In this document: positions 34,194 to 45,294 of the stretch, in pieces
Layout: each line of letters starts with the position of its first letter
Position numbering within the stretch: position 1 is the stretch's first letter
Program-made: the position numbers and the translations under genes
Notes under the pieces: generated by a model
What the model was told of the DNA's origin: nothing
Database searches by the model: none
What the model saw: the letters and a program-made list of their open reading frames with translations, nothing else
Assembly (NCBI GenBank): GCA_002633025.1
Contig: NMRB01000461.1
Span: 106,935-170,934 of the forward strand
Direction of reading: 5' to 3'
Origin: Notospermus geniculatus
Lineage: Eukaryota; Nemertea; Pilidiophora; Heteronemertea; Lineidae
DNA length: 64,000 nt

Positions 34194-35189
34194 TCAGTCT
34201 GATGAATTCTTGCAAAAACAAATGTATTTCAGCTCATCTCTGAAATACTTCAAAATAGATAAATAGATAAAAAAATTCACTGCATAGTTGAAGACGATGA
34301 AATTTGAGATGGACGCGCCCCATTCAACGCGACCTGGCGTTTTAGCAGTAAGTTCATCGATCCACTGGAATATGACGTACGGTGCCATGGAAAGAAAATA
34401 CACCAAAGAAACCAGAAAAAGATTCTTCATCAACTTTTTCTGAAGAACATCTGATTTTGAATCTTTCGAAATGTGCTTATCGATGCTAGCCCGGACTACC
34501 CCTATAACGATAAGGATATTAATGACGAACGCCATGCAGACTGGTGCGGCCATGTTGGTATTGAACATCCATCTTAGGAAACTGTCTGCAATCCAATCTG
34601 GTGTATTGCCACGTCTTGTAAAGCAGGCTCGCCGGGTTATACCTTGCACTTCGTATACATCAGAAACATACACCCAAAAGGCCGGGGCATAGAACGCCAC
34701 TGACAAAACTAAAAGTGATATTAAGATTATTCTTCGACGAAAGCTGGTGAAGAGGCTTGCCACCTTCAGAGGTTTCCATACAGCCACGCAGCGCTCAACG
34801 CCATAGGTAATGATGATGTAGGCAGACATGAAGACGAAAGTGTTCCACACAGAGATACGCAGTGCACAACCGATGTCCGTTGCACCAGAAGCAATGTTGA
34901 CACGGCCGTCGGTGATGTAAAACAAGCCGTTGTAAAGCCACGATTGAAAACTCATGACCAAATTTCCGGTGTCGGAGAGTGACAACGACACCAGGTATAT
35001 GCTCGCTGCGGCGTTTCGCTTTCTCTGTCTGACGAAAATGACCGCCGAGAGAATATTGCCGACGAATCCGATGAAAATGACGACTAACATCAGATAGGCC
35101 CCGAAAAACTTGTTGAGGAGTCCGAGAGCTGAGGGAGAGCTTTCCTTCACTGTCGTCTCGGACGTAGTTTCATGAACACTCATAGACAT
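34194..35189 (-). CDS. Rhodopsin-class GPCR, tandem copy 3
   Basis: 331 aa from ATG 35189 (MSMSVHETTSETTVKESSPS); the preceding frame opens at TTG. Seven TM segments and the same motif set as copies 1 and 2, with GVERC in place of SVERC before TM4. The most diverged of the three in the loop after TM6 (WIDELTAKTPGRVEWGASI) and in the second extracellular loop (RRACFTRRGNTPDWIADSF). The tail ends CFCKNSSD. No stops. Plasma-membrane receptor; ligand unknown. Confidence 0.9.
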   Translation of the reverse strand: MSMSVHETTSETTVKESSPSALGLLNKFFGAYLMLVVIFIGFVGNILSAVIFVRQRKRNAAASIYLVSLSLSDTGNLVMSFQSWLYNGLFYITDGRVNIASGATDIGCALRISVWNTFVFMSAYIIITYGVERCVAVWKPLKVASLFTSFRRRIILISLLVLSVAFYAPAFWVYVSDVYEVQGITRRACFTRRGNTPDWIADSFLRWMFNTNMAAPVCMAFVINILIVIGVVRASIDKHISKDSKSDVLQKKLMKNLFLVSLVYFLSMAPYVIFQWIDELTAKTPGRVEWGASISNFIVFNYAVNFFIYLSILKYFRDELKYICFCKNSSD

Positions 35190-36027
35190 AGCTTCATATA
35201 AATAAATACCAATCAAATTCAAACTGGTGACTGAAATTCACCTTTACTATTTCAAAATGATTCTTACTTGTCGTTTTGGTTAGCGCTCGGTTCTGTATGG
35301 TCGCAATCTCGATATTCTTCGTTAAAGATGGCACTACAGGGACATGGACTACACTAATTGTATGTATACAATAACTACATCTACATGTAGTGAAGCAACA
35401 CGATATGGAAGTTTATTGATGGAGTGAGCGCAAGATTTCACAAATAATATAGAACGTATATGCCAAGACGAAATCGGCAGTAGTTATTGTTACTTTCAAA
35501 GACGAAAACGTATGCTGTCATTATGAAAACATTATTTCAAGCAAACGACCATACTTAAATACGTCTGCAACGCTACCTGTGAGTCAGTTCGAAAAATCAG
35601 ACAAAATGTCATGTCATTAAAGAAAATTTCTCAAAATGTGAAAATTTTTTCTCCCAATTTGAGGAATTGAAAAATTCACGCAAAATTTCAAAATTTCCCA
35701 CTTCTTATTTTCCACTTTTATTTCTTACTTCCTTTATGGTGACTTACATGTATTTTAAACGTCCACCAAACACTTCCACTAGTACTTGCACAGGTTCCAG
35801 CTGCTTCATTCAGCAAAACACAAAGTAACTCGTTTCGATTTGATGCAAGTCTGCCGTTTCCGCCATCCTCTTCCAAGAACACCGCACAAGCAATAGACCT
35901 CAGTGGTATGTCCACTGGCGGCCTTTCACAAAGAGCTCCCTGATCTTGTGAACGCCTTCCTATATGAAACCTAAAAAGGTGATCGTAGACATTGAAATCG
36001 ATACATCTTTGGTTGGATCCAATATCC
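35190..36027. other. Duplicated 5' flank of GPCR copy 3
   Basis: Collinear with the copy 1 and 2 flanks (GTGACTGAAATTCACCTTTACTATTTC, AGCAACACGATATGG, TTCCAGCTGCTTCATTCAGC, TTGGTTGGATCCAATATCC) with an AT-rich block at 35600-35710 not seen in the others. Confidence 0.65.
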
Positions 36028-36031
36028 TTAA

Positions 36032-36223
36032 AGGAGCACGGTGTTGGATCTCAAATGCGTTATTTGACTGCCGACGTAGAGCGGCGGTAAGATGAACTAC
36101 AAAAATGCATTACAAAATGTACGCAGTAAATCGGGTCATTCGCCGAAACGTAGTTAGACCCTCGGGTTGGAGAGTGGCGCGGTGGCGCCGGCTGTCGAGA
36201 AAAAGTGGCAATACCGTGCTCCT
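36032..36223. mobile_element. TTAA MITE, family C, with empty sites in paralogues
   Basis: 192 bp, ends AGGAGCACGGTGTTGG and AATACCGTGCTCCT, TTAA at 36028-36031 and 36224-36227. Copy 2 (CCAATGTCCTTAATCTATAAG, about 33393) and copy 1 (CCTTAACCTATAAG, about 28230) show the uninterrupted target. Confidence 0.9.
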
Positions 36224-36254
36224 TTAACATAAAAGAGTGTGTCTGTTTCATACA

Positions 36255-38580
36255 TGTATTATTACATGTAGGCGTACAAAGTATATACATGTAGTGAGGT
36301 TTCGCGAATCTGACGAAACACGAAGTACGAAATACGAACTTGGACTTCATTTCCATGACGTAATGTATTTCAGGAGATGGATGGTATCCCAAATATCGCC
36401 TGCTGCAAGAGCGTCTTTTAGCGTATGACGTTAGACTGATGGAGTTACGGTGTATATTAAACTCTGAAATTTTAACTCTGAAATTTATCTTTCGTTTCCA
36501 TTTCGTATACGAAGTGGAAATCACCTCGTATACGAAGTGGAAATTTAAAAATTCAAAATGCACCATAACTCTCTCGGCCTTAGTGATATCAAAAATTCAT
36601 AAGCGAGCGAAAAATGTACAATTAAAATTCATCAAAAACACCAACTTTCTACATGCAATTATGTGTTTAATCTCCAACCGATTGAGACAATCTTGGTGTC
36701 AATCTGTCGGGTGTGATGTCCGCTTTCCGAAAAGATTGATGAATCAAACACATGTAGTAAACAAGCCTGGTGGCGTTAAGGTTCACGTAGTGAAATTATC
36801 GAAAAAAATATCGCAATTGAGGGACATGGGGCGCCATTTTAGAAATTCTGAACTTCCAATACCCGACATGGTCCTAAGGATAGTTCATTGCTTTGCCACC
36901 AGGGAAGCTATGGCACTACGCGTAGAATCCAGGCAGTGCTCATCCAGGAGGCGATTACCTGCACTCGACGACCGGTAGCCTGCTTTGTTCACCCACGTGG
37001 TGATGATCGACTCATTATTCACAGGGGAGGCAGGCAAGGCGGGTTGATTTCTAATTACATGTATTAGGCGTTTCATAATAGTTATCTACATTAATAATTC
37101 ATACCTTATCTCAAAAATCGGCTAGTTTATTGTAACCTTTCTCCCACAAAATGTATCATTTTACGCATTTTACGTTTGCGATGTTGACTTATATCTAACA
37201 ATCCTGAAACCCCTACGCCTTCCAATAATAGGCTCGTCCTGCCTGTGTTATTCTGCCATGTATTGGATATCGCGAATGCACNAGTGGCGCCACCAAATAG
37301 CCTGGTAGTCTATCATGTTTCGGAGGTGTTTTGAAAGTGCCTTATGGTCGTTTGCATTTCTCTTGACCACCACCGTGGCGTGGTGGTCTTTTTTTAGTGC
37401 TCGGATCTCCAGTTTTTGTTCATGCAGTTCAGCTTTAAACGCAATTTTTAGGTCAACCAACGAATATTATGGCCCCAGAGGAAATCCGAAGCAGCAAATG
37501 GATATCTACTTTTAACTTATTAAGGTTATTCACTAAAAGTTCGTCTCTATCGAAGGTTATCCGATTTTATTGGCTTTCAATCTTCAGCCTCACAGTGAAA
37601 GTTTCCTGCGAGAGTGCGAAGCCCTGGTTATGATAATGTGAATAACCGCGCTATCGAAGAGTGAATCGGGCAAAACCGGTATGAAAATAATGGTCACTAC
37701 GTGAACCAATATTACTCTGTAGATGAGACGATTCAACACCTATTTTGTCCCCGTCCACACCGCCGCGACGAATGGTGGTCTCGGGCAAACCTATCCCGCT
37801 AGACGGCGCTACTAGTAATTGTAAACAACAGCGATCACTGCGCTGCCACTGTCGCTGTCAATCATCCTGGTCACCGTGGCTACGGCGGAAGTAGCCATGT
37901 ATAATAAGTAAAATCTATCGGCACTGGGTAATTTTACTGCTGTCATTTCAACGTTTAATCTAAATACGCAAGTTTACAAGTCATATCCAACACTCTAAAC
38001 CGTTACCAAGATTTTATTACAGCTGATTTCCGAGAAACGATTCCAGCCAATGGGAACACAGTAGGCGGAGTTTGTAAAGAAAACACGTGGATTTGCGGCG
38101 GGCTTTATGCAAATAAGGGAAAGCGCCACCTGTCGGTAACTTCAGGTACTGTGTACCCGTGGGGACCATTCGTCGCGAGTGCTTGGGACCCATGAAACAT
38201 TGGTTACTTCAGGGCCATCTGTCAACATAATTTGGGACTTAGCTCAAGATTTTAGGATTGGAAATGAGAGAGCACATCTCAAGCTTCCATTTGATGGCGA
38301 GTTCAACGAAATTCGATGGATATTACGCACTCTACAGAGCTGAGAAAAGGAGGCTTTTTCGTGAAATTTTAGTTGTACATTTTTTGCTCGCTTATGAATT
38401 TTTGATGATATGCTAAAAGATGCACTGGTAGCAGGGATATTTTGTGGTACCAACCATGTACATGTACATGTACATTAGGTTCTGGAAATGAAGTTGAATT
38501 TCGTATTTCGTAATTCCTGTTTCGTCAGATTCGCGAAACCTCGCGATCGGAAGCCTATGTAAGTACATGTACGATGTGCA
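36255..38580. repeat. Inverted-arm region around repeat R1
   Basis: The left part (GAGGTTTCGCGAATCTGACG...; ATCAAAAATTCATAAGCGAG) reappears inverted at 38330-38580. Between them are TTCGTATACGAA palindromes (36505 and 36530), a 70-codon minus-strand frame at 37248-37460 without motifs, and R1 copy 2. Could be one large TIR element of about 2.3 kb. Confidence 0.5.
37738..38405. repeat. Dispersed repeat R1, copy 2
   Basis: Same orientation as 1-668, roughly 97% identical by eye, starting CACCTATTTTGTCCCCGTCC. Gives the full left border that is cut off at the window start. Confidence 0.82.
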
Positions 38581-38596
38581 AGAACATGAAAGCCCT

Positions 38597-38985
38597 TTTC
38601 GTTCCCGAAGCCGCCACTAGGGCTCGAAGGCTTCGGTATTGGCCGCCGGTTTATTTCTGACGTCATTCTAGGATTCCATTTTCCCCTAAAATTTCATTCT
38701 TTCCCGCTCTAATAAAACGGCGATCTTAAGCTTTTGTTACAGATCTGCAACACAGACAAAGAACATGTTCTCATCAACAAACTTCCGCGCAATACGGCAT
38801 GTTCGATGACATTTACCACCCACGTGGCTAGGGGCATCCCCATTCTAAAAATAACTCGTGATATCAACATGATGATCTACAAATAGGCTAGATCCTCGGA
38901 AAATTTTATGCCGCAAAGATGGCGGCCAATACCGAAGACCCGAAGCCTTCTAAACGTAGCGGCGGCTTCGGGAACCAAAATGTAC
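38597..38985. repeat. Foldback around GTTCCCGAAGCCGCC
   Basis: GTTCCCGAAGCCGCCACTAG...CTTCGGTATTGGCCGCC at 38601-38645 pairs with GGCGGCCAATACCGAAG...GGCGGCTTCGGGAAC at 38926-38978. The right arm is also the left edge of the segmental duplication. Confidence 0.7.
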
Positions 38986-40348
38986 GAAAGCCACAACCAA
39001 TGGCTGCGAGGCGGACTACACATCCAATTATGATCTTGGCTTCCCTGACCACAGTTCATCCCATGTGTACGTATACACAGGTGTAAAGTTTTTCAGTGTT
39101 TCCGTGTGTCACTGTTCCCCCTATTGTTCTGAAACACTGGCAGATAGATCGAAACGTTTCTCTCTGTGTCCTCCATTGTCGAGTCGCGGCTTATTCCAAT
39201 AGCAGGGGAACACTCGCAGATGGGGAACGCTCAAAAACGTTACACCGGTACTATCTTCGTTACTGTTCGTGTTGGTCAAAAAATAAATATCAACAAGCCT
39301 GGCGGCGTAAATGGTTCACGTGGAAAGAGTTTGAAAAAGAATGTTCGCGCAAACACACAAAACTGCCTTCGATACAACAGCACGAAGTAAGTGCTCAACC
39401 TGATAGGCCTACTGCTACACTATAAAACAGTCCAATGGACAGAAGTTGTCACAGCCTGCGCAAAGTACATTCAATTCAGGCTAACACACCGACTGAAAAA
39501 AGTAAATCAACCCTCCCTCTCCATCATGAATGATGAAACAAAACAAGCCCAACCCAGTACTCGCACAAAAAGGGTGAGTGAAAATCCACGGCTCGTCGTA
39601 ATGAAAACGCTCATAATGCACCATGGGTAAAGATAGAGACTGACCTCAAACCACTTCTAAATATAAATCCACGTGCTTCTCAACCTCGGCGCCACATCGA
39701 GGTCGAACTAATTACACAAACCATCGTATAGGTATTTGCTCGTCCGCCCGTGAGCCCGAGATTGAATGTGTGCTCATCAGCCTCCGTCCCACTTTCGGAC
39801 TCCGTCGGTAATAGCTGGCCTATGTACATACCCCGCATGGATTTTAACCAATCGGATTCATTTCTTAATTATGAAATGGGTGGAAAACCACAAAATGCCC
39901 GAAAAAACATATTAATCGCAAACTAATCGGTTTTATTATTAGCCCGGACACTACTAGGCATAAAAAGTAACATATACCAGCTTAATGTTTTGAAAGCCGA
40001 TAATGATTTAGTGCCGAAAAGTGTGTCGAAAGCTCATTTTGGACCAAATACATGTATAATGGTCACTAAAGGGACTATAGGCCCACGTGAACCAATATCA
40101 ATATCAATACACATGCTTTGTCAAGGTTGCGCTTTGTAGTTTTTTCTCGCGTTGTTGAACCAAAAGATCATGTTACCCGTTTATGGAGTGTCCTTTATGA
40201 TTGGGCAACCTGATAACGAGCAGAATAAACCTTGCTCAAATTTGTTCATACTGTGTAGATAAGGTGACCCATGATAAAATACCAGACGATGTTAAAGGCA
40301 TTTTGTCATCATTTTATGATCTGTGTGATACATGTAGGTAAGCTACTA

Positions 40349-40500
40349 ATAGGGAGGTTTCGAAATCAAACGATAAACGTAAACGTTAACGACAACGTTA
40401 TTTTTGTACCGAAAATGCAATATATAATCTGGGTAATGTTAGTATGAAAAATAACGTTGTCGTAATGTTCACGTTTATTATTTGATTTCTAAACCTCCCT
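40349..40500. mobile_element. GGGAGGTTT foldback, copy A only
   Basis: AGGGAGGTTTCGAAATCAAA...GATTTCTAAACCTCCCT, interior AACGACAACGTTATTTTTG and inverse. Copy B reads straight through (CTACTAATATCATTAAAC at 59977). A sister element at 40893-41043 is present in both copies. Confidence 0.85.
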
Positions 40501-40892
40501 ATTATCATTAAACAAAGCGTTTAAGAAAAAGTGCAATCAAAATATACCGCCATGGAAATAACTGAAACAGTCACTGATATCGGAGAATGCCCTGGCTCTC
40601 TTTAATACGACAGAATCCTCGACAAAATTTCTCGGAGTACTGAGCAGATTGCCGTAGTCAGTAATTTTTGCTTGTTTGATTGAACCAATTTTGTGGGCGC
40701 ACAGAACGAAAGTTTAGAGGCTGACTTGATCGGTAACATCCGCACCGTATAGGCCTATATGGAAGAAAAAAAATGTAGGCGATGCACTAGGCGATACCGT
40801 AGGCCTATGGTGTGTATGGCCCACCAGTAGCACTGCAAAAATGTCCTATCGAGGACGGTTGGGGATTCACGACAGTATTGAACGTGATAATA

Positions 40893-41043
40893 CGGAGGTT
40901 TAGAAATCAAAAGATAAACGTAAACTTTACGACAACTTTATTTTTCATACTACACATTAACCAGATTTTATATTGCATTTTCGGTACAAAAATAACGTTG
41001 TCGTTAACGTTTACGTTTATCGTTTGATTTCTAAATCTCCCTA
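40893..41043. mobile_element. GGGAGGTTT foldback, shared by A and B
   Basis: GGAGGTTTAGAAATCAAAAG...CGTTTGATTTCTAAATCTCC with AAACGTAAAC arms. The B counterpart is 60332-60487, so this insertion predates the duplication. Confidence 0.8.
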
Positions 41044-41372
41044 TTCTTTGAAGCTGCTTGAACGCTTTTAGATTTTACTTCAGGCCATGAAGGGTACATG
41101 TATTTCAGAAAAAAACAATACTAGGATAAATAACTGGTCTCCCAATATACCCTTGATGTTTATTCAGAAACACCAACATGACGGCAAGCAAACATTCATC
41201 AAAAAATCTAAATATGCCACGGTCAGTATGTTTGTGAAATTCTCTGAAAATATCGTAGAAATTACATGTATACTGACACTATCGTTTACCTGTACCAAGT
41301 CATAGAAGTCATCGTGATGGTGCTGATCAGGTTGACGTTATCAACATACATGTAGGCCCAGTGTAGTCTCAC

Positions 41373-41561
41373 TTGAAATTTGAATTGAATTCCGATGGCA
41401 CCATAAGTTTTTCCCCAGTTTTTTTTTCTTCCGCACGTCATCTTTAATTCTCGAGCCCAGACAGGTTGACCGGGCGAGCGATTGTTCAACCGAGATAAGG
41501 ACGCGAGTCCTTGGAAAGAGCCGATCTCGTTCTGATCATGAGTTTGTTTGTGTTTCTTCAT
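41373..41561 (-). CDS. Candidate 5' exon, conserved in both duplicates
   Basis: A 63-codon frame starting MKKHKQTHDQNEIGS and ending IGIQFKFQ before a GTGAGA donor. The B copy (61046-61234) keeps the frame with two amino-acid changes (K3R and N to T near the end) and one silent change. Composition is basic and hydrophilic, motif-free. No downstream exon identified in either copy, and low divergence may just reflect a recent duplication. Unrecognised. Confidence 0.3.
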
Positions 41562-41798
41562 TCTGAGGCGAGGAGGGGAAGACTGCGTTTAAACAGGAAC
41601 ATCCAAGAAACTGCTTCGATTTGTCGATGATTGCGTACATGCAGGTAAGTCACGATGACAAATGTTGAAGTTTCGTCTTATCTTCCCAGTAAACGCCCTT
41701 GCTTATTCAGAGTATTTTGCTATTAGTCCATTTTTCAGTCTCGAGTTGGCCTGCATATTGTCTGACTCATTCAATTTAACTGTCAGAGATTTCACTTT

Positions 41799-42238
41799 AA
41801 GGGCCTGTCACACTGAAGTAGTTCTCAAAACGTCCTGCCCCGTCCTAAAAAAATCGTAAAACGGGCTAGAACGTGTAACCCTTGGCCAAATAACGCATCG
41901 ATGTTCTGGAGTACCCTTCCCGTCCTTAAAGTTCGAAAAAAGTTGTGATAGCTCAGTGTGATGGGGGTATTATGCCCTCATCACACTGAGCTAGTTCTCA
42001 GTACGTTCTTGAAAATGTTACCGAACGGATTCAAACTGTGTGCGAACGGAGTGAACGTAGTAAGTGGCAACTTTTTACAGTCTTTTTACGAACTTCATGG
42101 ACGGGCTTGGACGCCGGAAGAGTGCGCCAGTACTTCGAGGCATTATTTGGCCAACGTTACATGTTCTAGCCCGTTTTACGATTTTTTTTACGACGGGGCA
42201 GGACGTTTTGAGAACTACTTCAGTGTGACAGTACCTTT
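41799..42238. mobile_element. Family F foldback
   Basis: AGGGCCTGTCACACTGAAGT at the left, ACTTCAGTGTGACAGTACCT at the right. The two halves are inverted copies joined through TCAGTGTGATGGGGGTATTA...CATCACACTGAGCT, so the element is itself a composite of a GGGCCTGTCACACTG unit and a CCCTCATCACACTGA unit. Confidence 0.72.
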
Positions 42239-42520
42239 ACGCTAAATGCCTAGTATGCATCCCAGCGGTGCACGCCTGGGTAGCCCCCGGGGGTAGGATA
42301 GGCCTAATGAAAAGTGTGCACAGTTTCGTAATTGCAAATTTTGCTTATTTCTTATGTGCCAACTCGATTTGGTATTCACTTGCTACCAAAGTCGATGTTG
42401 TCGTCTGTCCAGCACGTCCAAAATTGTAGAAGGAAACCAATTTCACGCCAGCGACAGGGCAATGGGCACCCGCTCAATATAGGCCTACGCCTGCCTTTTG
42501 CGCTGTCTGCCCACACCAAC

Positions 42521-42970
42521 ACAGAAAGAAAAAACGATCTCATCTCGAGATAAAATGAATCTCCAACTCTTGTCCCTAAAATGAGTTTATTTTGCAACTC
42601 GAATAGACATAACTGGGTCTCCACTTGAGATGACATTGTCTCCAAGTCGGACACTAGAACCACCACACCACCGAGCTCCTCATGAGCAGATTTTGGTTCC
42701 CCTCCGTTTCTTTCCAATTTTCTCCAGCTGATGCCCTGTCCCATCGACTGGAGAACTGAGAAAACGCAAAAGGAGTAGACTTTGTCTCCACTTCAGAATG
42801 AGACTCCAGTTGCAGTTATCTCCAGTCGATGCAAGAAAACTGGCAAAGCATTAGAAAACTGGTACATGTACTCATTTCTGTGTTCGAGTAGCAAAGAAAC
42901 TCATTTTAGGGACAAAATAGCAGGCTAGAGACTCATTTTAACTCGAGCTGAGATCGATTTTTTTTCTGTG
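42521..42970. mobile_element. 450-bp TIR element, copy A only
   Basis: Ends ACAGAAAGAAAAAACGATCT and inverse (about 45 bp paired), AAC on both sides. Copy B is uninterrupted (CACACCAACATTCAGGAC at 62880). Interior palindromic CTCGAG and GTCTCCA words, no ORF. Confidence 0.85.
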
Positions 42971-43452
42971 AACATTCAGGACAAATGGTGCCTCATGTAC
43001 AGGCAGGGGAGAAGAGTTCCAACATGTTGTTCAAATGTTGCTTTGGCAAGTTTACATGTATACAGGCTCAAAAGTTCGTGTCATCTACATGTAATGTTCA
43101 GGGCCCATATTCATAAAACTGCTTAAAGATAACGTATCACGACTTCATTGTTTACATTCAATGTTTGTAAACATGCATGTTTACATTATGTTATTTTGGA
43201 CTTTTAGGACATGCCAACCCACCAAATTGAATATTTTCAGTAGCAAAATAATTTCTAGAGGGGCATGCCACCAACAAATTACAATGTACTCATAAGGCAA
43301 AGAAAGACTGTACACAAACAAACAAAATGTAAATAAACAATGATTTTCGTGGCCCGCGAAAATATCCGTGATATATTATCTTTAAGTCTAAATGTGACAC
43401 ATATCCTTTGTTCAACACAAAAGATAAGTACCGGTATCACACTTTGACTTAA

Positions 43453-43659
43453 AGGACCACAGTGCTTCCCAATCCTGCGTTAACCTACCCGCGTTAAGGG
43501 AGACCTCTATTGACGACTTGGTAAACTACGCATGCTACTACGTGCATTGTAGTGTAATCATACATTCTCCAACACTGGGGCGAAAGGCTTAACTACAGTA
43601 TTGGAGAACGGGTACCGGTGGCGCCGGCTGTCGACAAAAATTGGCAATACCGTGGTGCT
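43453..43659. mobile_element. TTAA MITE, family C-related, copy A
   Basis: AGGACCACAGTGCTTCC and CAATACCGTGGTGCT, TTAA both sides. It is the right border of the segmental duplication; the B counterpart is at 63513-63724. Immediately to the right (43669) starts CAGTGGAACCCCGGTAACAC, which looks like one terminus of a pogo/Tigger-type element; I found no matching second terminus. Confidence 0.75.
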
Positions 43660-43724
43660 TTAAGTACAGTGGAACCCCGGTAACACGACCACCCACGGGA
43701 CAGACCCAAAGTGGTCGCGTTAGC

Positions 43725-45250
43725 GGGGTGGTCGCCTTACCGAAATCGGCCCGATGAGTGCCGATCCAGACCGAAGTAAACTGAGTGTCATATTTTCTTT
43801 TTTATCCATGTTTCGTTTAATAAACCAGACTAGACCATCTCCAGCCTGGCCTGATACTAGTAAGCAGATAGCCCACTGACGCTGTGACGACTAGGATGGA
43901 CGACTGGCAGGTGTGGAAATGGTGAATTCCGTGTAAATATTGCGCCCGTCTCATGCTTAGGCCTGCCTTTTATGATCGCTGACCCCAACCGTCATGCACA
44001 TGGCTTATGTCATGTGTTAATTGGTCCTGTTTGGTACACACACACTGCTGACTCGCCTTTGTTTGATAATCAGACCACTAATTAGGTTGCNACATCCTGT
44101 GCACTACGCTAATCAACTGACTGCCGGCATGCGAGGGATATTTGTTACCTGGTTCAGGGCAATGCGTGTAACTCGACGTTTAAGCCAAACTTCGCGTACT
44201 GTTTGGCAAACCAGGCTCGATAAATGGACATTTTCTTCTGAAAATCGCTTATTGGTAGCCTAGCTCCCTACCGCAAGGCACCCTCCACCACACGCCACTG
44301 TCTCCCCTGCCAGCTGCTCTAAGAGCGCTGCATAATTAATGAGCTAGACGTGCGTCCAAGACTAGGCTTTAACTGCATACACAGCAGTTAGCTGTGCAAA
44401 TAAACAGTTCGATGCCTTTAACGCATAGCAGTCTTAATCTTCGTTCGAGGCATAGCCTGCTCCCAAATCGCAACTTTCCGATGCCTTTTGGCGAGGGCTG
44501 CGACGGCGAGTCGGAGGACGCCATCTTCGTCTTCTGTTTGCATAATTAATGGGGTCTAATTAATATTCATTATTGTCTGCTTGCCATCTAAGACCAAATT
44601 TCTGTAATTCGGCAAGCATTTGCTTGCCAAATAACCACTTCCTTTTTTTAATACCTATTTAGCATGAACTTACAATAGGCCGTAAATCCATGTGTACGCC
44701 CATATCAAAGTTTCGTGCCATTTTTGGGACAGTAGAAGACTATCTTAAAAAATCGTTCTGTAGTGGTGTACAGGGATCTGTCACTAAGCTAAAGTCGATT
44801 GCTTCATGAAGAATCAGTTTGCGAATATTTCTAATTATCGGCACCCGTTTCGAGTAGGCCTACACAATGAAATACAATACAACGTACCTCCCGGCCATTC
44901 ACACAAATTATGAAGGGCGAACAATGCCAAAAGAGGAATGAATTTCTATTGAAAACAGGTTAAAGTCAAAAATCACCGTTTATTCTTGACGGATCAAGAA
45001 AAGCTTCTGTAACTTTTTAGCGTCACTTCTTACCTAATCAAGGTTGAATCTGCGGGGAGAATACTTGTTTGTGTACTTCTAATTTTGTGCTCGCGTTTTT
45101 CGACCTCAAACCGCACACTAATCACAACGTGTGCCATATATGGTCATCGCGCTACACGAGAAAGAGATGTAAACGAAGCACTACGTTCAAACGGTCGTGT
45201 TCCCGTATCAGCTCAGGTAGAACGTTATTCAACGCTTTTCTTCTTTTATA
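43725..45250. other. Intergenic upstream of 271-aa gene
   Basis: 44085-44125 matches the SINE-like head at 59080-59250 in part (GTGCACTACGCTAATCAACT). 44570-44640 holds GGCAAGCATTTGCTTGCC palindromes like those at 58550-58680. No exon recognised. Confidence 0.45.
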
Positions 45251-45294
45251 GTACAAGAGACTTGTTCTTCATCCGGGAGATAGGAAGACGGCAA

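Larger units (their letters stand above)
38867..43665 (+). repeat. Segmental duplication, copy A
   Basis: Direct repeat of 59343-63724, in the same order and orientation, from AACATGATGATCTACAAATA to the TTAA element ending at the right. A has about 850 bp (39065-40075) that B lacks, a foldback at 40349-40500, and the insertion 42521-42970. B has three insertions that A lacks. No confident gene; see the exon candidate at 41373-41561. Confidence 0.88.
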
